Of a stretch of 5,862 nucleotides of DNA, positions 1-5,036 are shown in pieces. The position numbers were made by a program, and so were the translations under genes. Source of the DNA: Candidatus Woesearchaeota archaeon (GTDB taxonomy: Archaea > Nanobdellota > Nanobdellia > Woesearchaeales > WAPJ01); the NCBI GenBank assembly GCA_015519985.1, contig WIAN01000090.1, forward strand, positions 1-5,862, written 5' to 3'. Below the pieces are notes generated by a model that made no database searches, was not told the origin of the DNA, and saw only the letters and a list, made by a program, of their open reading frames with translations. Each line of letters begins with the position of its first letter. The stretch's first letter is position 1.

Positions 1-84
1 ATAAGCATAACTACACAATAAATATAAATACTAATTTTAAAAGTAATATACAAATTTTACAACTTTATAAAATTACAAACGATC
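1..84. other. Non-coding AT-rich tail downstream of the first glycosyltransferase
   Basis: No convincing reading frame lies here. On the minus strand this follows the TAA stop of the glycosyltransferase at 85-1251 and should hold its 3' untranslated end. The minus-strand T runs are only four or so long, so no clear terminator can be named. A minus-strand ATG at 8-6 runs off the window after two codons and cannot be judged. Confidence 0.5.
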
Positions 85-1251
85 TTATAAATTTTTTCTA
101 ATACTTTCAACCCTTTTATCCCAAGAATTATTTTCAGCAAACTTTTTTAAAGTAAGAGTATAATTTTTATCTTTCTTCTTATCAACTGCTTTTTTTAACA
201 TAGAAAAAAATTCTTCTTTAGTATTATACAAAAAAGCAGGACTTTTAATACTTTCTAACTCTTTCCATTTAGAAGCAACAACAGGAAGTTCAAAATAAAA
301 ATATTCATATAATTTTAAAGGATGAATAGCATTAACAAGTTCACTGTATTCTTTAACTTTAAAAGGAATAATACCCACATCAGAATTATACATGTATTTT
401 CCAATCTCACTATGTTTTTTAGGACCAAGATAAAAAACATTTTTAAAATTTTTACTTTTTAGTCTTTCAATATTTTCATTATAAGGTCCAACTATAACAA
501 AAGAAAATTCTTTAAATTTTTCGGCAGCTTCAATTAAAAGATCAGTATCAAACCAATAGTTTAAAGCACCAACATAGAAAACAACAGGTTTAGGAATATT
601 TTTATATTCTTCAGGTATATCAACAGAATAATTTTTTAACAATCTAATATTAACTCCATTAGGAACATACAACATTTTTTTAGGATTTAACTTTCTAATA
701 TCTTCTTCAACAAGTTTATTAGAATAAACAACAAGGTCAGATATTTTAATAAGCTCATTTTCCAAAATATTAAATTCTTCAGAATTACTTTTAAAACCAG
801 AATGTTTATCAGCAATTCTATATATTAATTTATTATAATTTAATTTTTTAATCCAAGGATAATGATAAGCATTATCAGTATAAACAACATCATATTTTTT
901 TCTAAATTTAAAATTCAAATTAGGAAAAGAAAAAAAAGGCCAAAAGTTATGAACAAAACGAGATTTTAAAAAAAAAGAATTATAAGGAATCAAAAAAGAA
1001 AAAGGAACATAATCATAAACTTTATTATTCTCATAAAATTTACCATTAGAAAAATAGTTTTTAAACCTCAATCTAACATTTTCATCTTTCAATTTAAAAA
1101 TATGAAAAGGACTTACAGGAAAACTAACATAATCAATAAAAAAACCTTTATTTAAAAAACCATGAGCAATATGATGACTTCCAACCTTGAAAAAAGAATT
1201 CCAAGCTAAAGAAACAGCAAACAAAGCTTTTTTTACATCTTTTTCTTGCAT
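85..1251 (-). CDS. GT-B fold glycosyltransferase (GT4/GT70-like), 388 aa
   Basis: This is probably a cytoplasmic or membrane-associated enzyme moving a sugar from a nucleotide donor onto a growing glycan; donor and acceptor are unknown. The N-terminal half (about 1-190) is rich in Phe, Lys and Asn and contains YRIADKHSGF near 144-153. The C-terminal donor domain is clear: PNGVN at 197-201, YVGALNYWFD at 226-235, FVIVGPY at 251-257, IIPF at 294-297, then HPLKLYEYF at 310-318 and LPVVAS at 322-327, ending with SWDKR at 376-380. The classical EX7E is replaced by the P-L-K-L-Y-E-Y pattern seen in GumK-like and related families. I chose ATG at 1251 because GTGAT lies 4 bases upstream; the in-frame GTG at 1260 is itself part of that ribosome-binding site. 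The gene diverges from the glycosyltransferase at 1468. Family is confident; substrate is not. Confidence 0.85.
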   Translation of the reverse strand: MQEKDVKKALFAVSLAWNSFFKVGSHHIAHGFLNKGFFIDYVSFPVSPFHIFKLKDENVRLRFKNYFSNGKFYENNKVYDYVPFSFLIPYNSFFLKSRFVHNFWPFFSFPNLNFKFRKKYDVVYTDNAYHYPWIKKLNYNKLIYRIADKHSGFKSNSEEFNILENELIKISDLVVYSNKLVEEDIRKLNPKKMLYVPNGVNIRLLKNYSVDIPEEYKNIPKPVVFYVGALNYWFDTDLLIEAAEKFKEFSFVIVGPYNENIERLKSKNFKNVFYLGPKKHSEIGKYMYNSDVGIIPFKVKEYSELVNAIHPLKLYEYFYFELPVVASKWKELESIKSPAFLYNTKEEFFSMLKKAVDKKKDKNYTLTLKKFAENNSWDKRVESIRKNL

Positions 1252-1255
1252 TAAT

Positions 1256-1260
1256 ATCAC
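1256..1260 (-). promoter_or_regulatory. Shine-Dalgarno GTGAT deciding the start at 1251
   Basis: On the minus strand GTGAT is followed by ATTA and then ATG. GTGAT is part of the GGAGGTGAT sequence complementary to the 16S rRNA 3' end, and archaeal genes often have GGTGAT just before ATG. This favours ATG at 1251 over GTG at 1260. Confidence 0.55.
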
Positions 1261-1300
1261 ATTTTCTTTTATTTTTTTATGATTATTTTTGTGATTTTGA

Positions 1301-1309
1301 TTTTATAAG
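1301..1309 (-). promoter_or_regulatory. Putative TATA box for the minus-strand glycosyltransferase
   Basis: The minus strand reads CTTATAAAA. With usual archaeal spacing, transcription would start near 1275-1280, giving a leader of about 25-30 bases that includes the GTGAT site. A second TATA-like stretch (AATATAAGA) lies just upstream. In DNA this AT-rich, chance matches are common, so this is a positional argument. Confidence 0.35.
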
Positions 1310-1341
1310 TCTCTTATATTTTAATTCTGAAAATCTACTTA

Positions 1342-1350
1342 TTTATATAA
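1342..1350 (+). promoter_or_regulatory. Putative TATA box for the plus-strand glycosyltransferase
   Basis: TTTATATAA is a near-ideal archaeal TATA element. It would start a transcript around 1370-1378 with a leader of roughly 90-100 bases before ATG 1468. A weaker alternative, TTTATATTT at 1402-1410, would give a leader of about 30 bases. Which one is used cannot be decided by eye. Confidence 0.35.
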
Positions 1351-1467
1351 TTTTGTATTTGTTCCTATTTAGTTATCTTATTGTTTATAATTTATTGTAT
1401 GTTTATATTTAATCTTCATTTCTTATTTCCACAATATTTATTTACTAGTGTTATTTACATAGTTTTC

Positions 1468-2475
1468 ATGGATTTTTTCAAATCTAAAGTTGTAGAAACG
1501 CTAAAAAAATACAATTCTATTTTAATAGTCGGACCTTTACCACCCCCCATAGGGGGGATATCTGTTCATGTTAATAGACTGCAAAAAGCATTAAACAACT
1601 CCGAAGTATTTAATATTTATAGATATAATGATATAAATGTTTTGTATAATTTAACAAAAAGAATTTTAAAAAATAATTATGAAGTTGTACATGTACATGT
1701 TTATGATGTTAAAATTTTAAGCCTAATCTTTCTATTAAAAATTTTTAAAAAATATAAAATTATCCTTACAGGACATAATTCTAGAGTATTTGATATAGTG
1801 AATGGTTTAAATAAAACTTTACTAAAAAGATTTATAGAAAATTCAGATATGCTTATTGTTGTTGGAGAACCAGTATTAGAACATTATAAAAAAAATAAAA
1901 TTAAAATTCCTAAAAGTGTAATAGTAGAGTCAGCATTCTTGCCTCCAGATAAAAAAGAAGAAAAAAAAATATTAAAAAAGTATCCTGAAAAATTGTTTGA
2001 TTTCTTAAATACTCACAAACCAATATTATCTTCAAACGCATTTAGATTAGATTTTTATAGAGGACAAGATTTATATGGTTTAGATTTATGCATAGATCTT
2101 ACTTATAGACTTAAAAAATATTTTAAGAATATAGGTTTTATTTTTGCAATAGGAAAAGAAGATTATAACAAAAAATATTTTGATAAAATGAAAAAAAAAA
2201 TTAAAGAATTAAATTTAGAAAAAAATTTCTTTTTTTTAGAAGGAAGTAAACAGTACTGGCCTATAATAAAACGTTCTGATATAATATTTAGATGTACAAA
2301 TACTGATGGAGGAAATTCTTTAACTGTTAAAGAGGCTTTATATTTCAAAAAAAAAGTTATTGCAAGTGATGCAGTTAAAAGACCTAAAGGAGTTATTATA
2401 TTCAAAAACAGAGATATTAATGATTTATATAAAAAAACAATCTTAACAATTAAAGAATTAAATTTAAAGAATTAA
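1468..2475 (+). CDS. GT4-like glycosyltransferase, capsule/surface polysaccharide type, 335 aa
   Basis: This looks like a retaining GT-B glycosyltransferase that adds a sugar to a lipid- or protein-linked glycan; the substrate is unknown. ILIVGPLPPPIGGISVH at 18-34 is the glycine-rich N-terminal loop of many capsule-cluster GT4 enzymes. It is followed by VVHVHVYD (73-80), ILTGHN (99-104), SAFLPP (155-160), GQDLYGLDLCIDL (199-211), FFLEGS (255-260) and, in the donor domain, NTDGGNSLTVKEAL (278-291) with ASDAVKRPKGV (299-309). The EX7E first position is Gly281 while Glu289 is kept, as in relatives with a DG..S..EAL motif. ATG 1468 puts the first beta strand at about residue 18; an upstream TTG (1381) or ATG (1399) would add a hydrophobic stretch not expected in this family. 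No Shine-Dalgarno site is seen. Synonymous codon use is mixed (Val 13 GTT, 8 GTA), unlike wecC and wecB. The C-terminus is short. Confidence 0.85.
   Translation: MDFFKSKVVETLKKYNSILIVGPLPPPIGGISVHVNRLQKALNNSEVFNIYRYNDINVLYNLTKRILKNNYEVVHVHVYDVKILSLIFLLKIFKKYKIILTGHNSRVFDIVNGLNKTLLKRFIENSDMLIVVGEPVLEHYKKNKIKIPKSVIVESAFLPPDKKEEKKILKKYPEKLFDFLNTHKPILSSNAFRLDFYRGQDLYGLDLCIDLTYRLKKYFKNIGFIFAIGKEDYNKKYFDKMKKKIKELNLEKNFFFLEGSKQYWPIIKRSDIIFRCTNTDGGNSLTVKEALYFKKKVIASDAVKRPKGVIIFKNRDINDLYKKTILTIKELNLKN
1543..1557 (+). repeat. C6/G6 inverted repeat (GC hairpin) inside the glycosyltransferase gene
   Basis: Six C (1543-1548), the loop ATA, then six G (1552-1557) form a perfect 6-bp all-GC stem. It encodes Pro-Pro-Ile-Gly-Gly of the N-terminal loop with CCC and GGG codons, which are rare elsewhere in the window. 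It starts 75 bases after the proposed ATG. The inverted repeat is directly visible; any role in translation or slippage is inference. Confidence 0.8.
2199..2217 (+). repeat. 19-base direct repeat, copy 1 (within glycosyltransferase)
   Basis: The 19 bases ending in the codons for IKELNL (residues 245-250) recur identically at 2448-2466. The copies are 249 bases apart, a multiple of three, and read in the same frame. Confidence 0.7.
2448..2466 (+). repeat. 19-base direct repeat, copy 2 (3' end of glycosyltransferase)
   Basis: This is identical to 2199-2217 and encodes IKELNL at residues 328-333, just before the terminal Lys-Asn. In copy 1 the peptide is followed by EKNFFFLEG, a normal GT-B context. 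Copy 2 forms the end of the protein. Confidence 0.7.
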
Positions 2476-2615
2476 TGTAAAAAAATTTAAATAATCATTT
2501 ATTACAAAAAAAATAATAAAAAATACTTTGTAAATTTAAATAAAAATTTTTAAATAAAATTTAATTCAAATATAAATTTATAAATGCTAATTAAATAATC
2601 TTTTAATTTAGATAA
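2476..2615. other. Very AT-rich spacer between glycosyltransferase and wecC
   Basis: Only ten of 140 bases are G or C. It contains A and T runs and the perfect palindrome TAAAAATTTTTA at 2541-2552, whose T5 (2547-2551) could end the upstream transcript. A TATA-like box for wecC lies at 2577-2585. No reading frame or structured RNA is evident. Confidence 0.5.
2577..2585 (+). promoter_or_regulatory. Putative TATA box for wecC
   Basis: TTTATAAAT has its centre about 35 bases before ATG 2616. Usual archaeal spacing would start transcription around 2605-2612, giving a leader of only a few bases. This agrees with the lack of a Shine-Dalgarno site before ATG and suggests a leaderless or nearly leaderless mRNA. 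Confidence 0.4.
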
Positions 2616-3890
2616 ATGTTGCGAGGGATAAAAATTAAAAAAATAAGCGTAATAGGATTAGGGTATATTGGATTACCAACAGCTTTGTTATTGGCAAAAA
2701 ATAACAAAGTACAAGGATATGATATTTCAAAAGAAAAAGTAGATTTATTAAACAAAGGAAAAATTCCTTTTGAAGAACCGGGATTAAAAGAATTATTTGA
2801 AGAAGTAAAAGACAATTTTTCAGCATCTACAAAATTACAAGAAGCAGATGTGTATTTAATAGCTGTACCAACACCTTTATCTGAAGAAAAATATTCTGAT
2901 ATTTCTTATGTCATAAAAGCATTAGAAGAGGTTAAAGAAAAATTAAAAAAAGGAGATTTAGTTATAGTGGAATCAACAATACCTCCTTCAAGTTCAAGAA
3001 AAATATTTATTCCACTGTTAGAAAAATCTGGTTTAAAAGTTAACAAAGACTTTTATTTTTCTCACTGTCCTGAAAGAGCAATACCAGGAAATACTTTAAA
3101 AGAAATGGTTCATAATTCTAGAATTATAGGTGGTTCAAGTAAAGAAGGAGCAATATTAACAAAAGAATTATACTTAGGATTTGTAGAAGGACAAATATAC
3201 ACTACAAATTTAGATACTGCAGAAATGATAAAATTAATGGAAAACACTTATAGAGATGTAAATATAGCATTAGCTAATGAGTTTGCAAAAATATTTCATT
3301 CTTTAGACACAAATGCTTCTGTGTGGGAAGCTATAAAATTAGCAAACTTACATCCAAGAGTAAACATCCACAGACCAGGTCCGGGCGTTGGAGGACATTG
3401 TATACCAATAGACCCTTGGTTTTTATCAGATACAAAATATGACTCTACACTAATACAACAAATTAGACACATAAACGATGGAATGGCAAACTTTATAATA
3501 ACACAAATAAGAGATTATTTTAAAGGACATTTATTTGGAAAAGAAATAGCATTATTAGGAGCAGCATACAAAGGAAATGTAGATGATACAAGAGAAACAC
3601 CAACAAACAGATTTGTAAAATTATTAACAAAAAATAATTCTATTGTAAAAATACATGATCCTCATGTAAAAGAATATAGTTATTCTTATTTATTAACAAC
3701 ATTAGAGGATGCATTAGATTCAGAAGCAATAATAATAGTAACAGATCATAAAGAATATGAAACATTAGACTTTTCAAATATAAGAAGAAAACCAAAAATA
3801 ATATTTGATGCTAGAAACATAGTAAAAGAAATAAAAGGAACAAATGGAGATACGTTGTACGTTACTTTTGGAGAAGAAAGATATATTTAA
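2616..3890 (+). CDS. wecC: UDP-N-acetyl-D-mannosamine dehydrogenase
   Basis: It oxidises UDP-ManNAc to UDP-ManNAcA with two NAD+ through a cysteine thiohemiacetal, in the cytoplasm. The 424 residues match the family length. The N-terminal Rossmann domain has GLGYIGLP at 14-21, VPTP at 84-87 and VESTIPP at 118-124. HCPERAIPG (150-158), the IKLMEN helix (205-210) and GPGVGGHCIPIDPWFL (255-270) follow. The C-terminal domain has GAAYKGNVDDTRETP at 315-329. Expected catalytic residues are present: Thr121, Glu153, Lys206, Asn210, Cys262 and Asp266. The CPER.IPG and KGNVDD signatures point to ManNAc rather than glucose dehydrogenase. ATG 2616 gives MLRGIKIKKISVIGLG with little extra sequence before the first strand, but has no Shine-Dalgarno site. 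Third positions favour A strongly (Val GTA 14 of 24; Ile ATA about 33 of 44), opposite to wecB, the preceding enzyme of the pathway, which lies convergently 8 bases away. Confidence 0.95.
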   Translation: MLRGIKIKKISVIGLGYIGLPTALLLAKNNKVQGYDISKEKVDLLNKGKIPFEEPGLKELFEEVKDNFSASTKLQEADVYLIAVPTPLSEEKYSDISYVIKALEEVKEKLKKGDLVIVESTIPPSSSRKIFIPLLEKSGLKVNKDFYFSHCPERAIPGNTLKEMVHNSRIIGGSSKEGAILTKELYLGFVEGQIYTTNLDTAEMIKLMENTYRDVNIALANEFAKIFHSLDTNASVWEAIKLANLHPRVNIHRPGPGVGGHCIPIDPWFLSDTKYDSTLIQQIRHINDGMANFIITQIRDYFKGHLFGKEIALLGAAYKGNVDDTRETPTNRFVKLLTKNNSIVKIHDPHVKEYSYSYLLTTLEDALDSEAIIIVTDHKEYETLDFSNIRRKPKIIFDARNIVKEIKGTNGDTLYVTFGEERYI

Positions 3891-3893
3891 AAA
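3889..3893 (-). terminator. Candidate T5 terminator for wecB, inside the wecC stop
   Basis: The minus strand carries TTTTT six bases past the wecB stop, overlapping the TAA of wecC. Archaeal RNA polymerase stops at short U tracts without a hairpin. The tract is short, so this is tentative. Confidence 0.3.
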
Positions 3894-3898
3894 TACAT

Positions 3899-4987
3899 TT
3901 AATTTTTTTCTTTCAAAATATTTATTATTCTTTCTCCACTATCTCCTTTACCAAAAGGATTGATCCAATTATTATTTTTATTAAACATTAACTTTGCACT
4001 TTCAAAAATTTTATCAGGATTATTACCTGCTAAAACATTACTACCAACAGCAATAGTTTCAGGCCTTTCAGTATTAAACCTTAAAGTAACACAAGGAACT
4101 TTCAAAATACAAGCTTCCTCTTGAATACCTCCAGAATCAGTAAAAATCATACGCGCATTTTTTTCCAACTGCAAAAATTCTAAAAAACCAACAGGATCAA
4201 TAACTTTAACGAACTCAGGAATTTTAATATTAAACTTTTCAATATTATTTTTAGTTCTTGGATGAATAGGAAAAACAAAAGGAATATTAAATTCCTCATA
4301 AACTTTTTTCAAACCTTCAAAAACATTAATAATATTATTTTTAAAATCAACATTACTAGGCCTATGCATAGTTAACAAAAAATAATCATTAACATCTAAT
4401 TTTTTTAAAATACTATTTTTAACATCAACCTTTTTATCAGCAATAACAATATTTTGCAAAACAGCATCAACAATAGTATTACCAACAACAAAAATTTTAT
4501 CTTCACTAATATTTTCCTTCAACAAAATATTTTTACTCTCAACAGTTGGAGGAAACAAAAAACTACTAACATGATCAGCAACAATCCTATTAATCTCTTC
4601 AGGCATACTTCTATCATAACTTCTCAAACCAGCTTCAACATGAACAACAGGAATATGAAGTTTAGAAGCAGTCAAAGCAGCAGCAAGAACAGTATTAGTA
4701 TCTCCTTGAACAATAACAAAATCAGGTTTTTCATCTAAAAAAATCTTTTCCAAACCAACCATAATCTTAGAAGTCATAACAGCATGAGAACCACTGCCAA
4801 CTTCCAAATTATACTTTGCAAAAGGCAATTCCAATTCATCAAAAAAAACTTTATCCAAAGAATAAGAATAATGCTGACCAGAATGAACAATAAAATAATC
4901 TTCATCATTCTCTTCTAAAAATCTAATAATACTACTCAACTTAATAATTTCGGGCCTAGTACCTAAAACAATAGAAAATTTAACCAT
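3899..4987 (-). CDS. wecB: UDP-N-acetylglucosamine 2-epimerase (non-hydrolysing)
   Basis: It interconverts UDP-GlcNAc and UDP-ManNAc by elimination and re-addition of UDP in the cytoplasm, supplying the substrate of WecC. The 362 residues match the family. Visible motifs are GTRPEIIK (9-16), SGQH (36-39), VQGDTNTVLAAAL (93-105), VHVEAGLRSYDRSMPEEINR (115-134 region), VGNTIVDAV (168-176), MHRPSNVD (207-214), PIHPRT (240-245), FTDSGGIQEEA (282-292), TERPET (306-311) and NPFGKGDSGERI (343-354 region). Asp96, Glu118, Glu131 and His208 match the catalytic set of E. coli WecB (D95, E117, E131, H213). ATG 4987 follows AGAGGT by 7 bases. All 35 valines use GTT and 33 of 36 isoleucines ATT. A glycosyltransferase lies 42 bases upstream on the same strand, so co-transcription is likely, but a TATA-like box between them may add a separate promoter. 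A ManNAc-forming kinase or hydrolysing epimerase domain is absent. Confidence 0.95.
   Translation of the reverse strand: MVKFSIVLGTRPEIIKLSSIIRFLEENDEDYFIVHSGQHYSYSLDKVFFDELELPFAKYNLEVGSGSHAVMTSKIMVGLEKIFLDEKPDFVIVQGDTNTVLAAALTASKLHIPVVHVEAGLRSYDRSMPEEINRIVADHVSSFLFPPTVESKNILLKENISEDKIFVVGNTIVDAVLQNIVIADKKVDVKNSILKKLDVNDYFLLTMHRPSNVDFKNNIINVFEGLKKVYEEFNIPFVFPIHPRTKNNIEKFNIKIPEFVKVIDPVGFLEFLQLEKNARMIFTDSGGIQEEACILKVPCVTLRFNTERPETIAVGSNVLAGNNPDKIFESAKLMFNKNNNWINPFGKGDSGERIINILKEKN
3903..3909 (+). terminator. Candidate T7 terminator for wecC, inside the 3' end of wecB
   Basis: The first plus-strand T run of seven after the wecC stop lies within the last codons of wecB. If it is used, the wecC transcript is antisense to the 3' end of the wecB mRNA. 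Confidence 0.35.
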
Positions 4988-4994
4988 AAAATTT

Positions 4995-5000
4995 ACCTCT
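4995..5000 (-). promoter_or_regulatory. Shine-Dalgarno AGAGGT of wecB
   Basis: The minus strand reads AGAGGT, seven bases before ATG 4987. It is the strongest ribosome-binding site in the window and fixes the start. Confidence 0.7.
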
Positions 5001-5026
5001 AAATATTTAATTAAAAAACCACATTG

Positions 5027-5036
5027 TATTTATAAA
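5027..5036 (-). promoter_or_regulatory. Putative internal TATA box for wecB
   Basis: The minus strand reads TTTATAAATA, preceded by purines (AAAAG, like a BRE), across the stop codon of the upstream glycosyltransferase. Transcription from it would start near 5003-5008, just before the AGAGGT site. wecB may therefore be expressed apart from its upstream neighbour. Confidence 0.35.

Larger units (their letters stand above)
1252..1467. other. Divergent intergenic promoter region
   Basis: This 216-base gap separates two divergent glycosyltransferase genes and must hold the start signals for both. TATA-like elements occur for each direction (1301-1309 minus; 1342-1350 and 1402-1410 plus). No operator palindrome, riboswitch-like fold or small gene is evident. 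The part from 1381 stays open in frame with the plus-strand gene, but its codons begin mainly with T and give an all-hydrophobic peptide, unlike the gene proper, so I treat it as untranslated. Confidence 0.5.

Noticed and set aside
6..8. Minus-strand ATG with a TATA-like stretch at about 17-33, as the start of another gene.
   Set aside because: Only two codons are in the window and the TATA-like stretch is too close for archaeal spacing.
1381..1467. N-terminal extension of the plus-strand glycosyltransferase from TTG 1381 (hydrophobic, membrane-like).
   Set aside because: Its 29 codons begin mostly with T, unlike the purine-rich first positions of the gene, it overlaps likely promoter elements, and the family starts near ATG 1468.
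2163..2405. Minus-strand 80-codon frame.
   Set aside because: It is antisense to conserved donor-domain codons of the glycosyltransferase, with no ribosome-binding site or recognisable motif.
2541..2552. Palindrome TAAAAATTTTTA as an operator.
   Set aside because: An all-AT 12-mer palindrome is expected by chance in this composition and it has no second copy in the divergent promoter region that I could find.
2476..2615. Replication origin or structured RNA, suggested by the extreme AT content.
   Set aside because: No paired origin-box repeats, no initiator gene and no stable GC stems are visible; it looks like an ordinary spacer for this genome.
2603..2826. Two overlapping minus-strand frames of 63 and 70 codons.
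   Set aside because: Both are antisense to the Rossmann domain of wecC and have low-complexity hydrophobic composition.
4454..4738. Plus-strand 94-codon frame rich in Asn, Ser and Ile.
   Set aside because: It lies opposite the wecB catalytic region; its composition follows from the complement of GTT- and ATT-rich codons.
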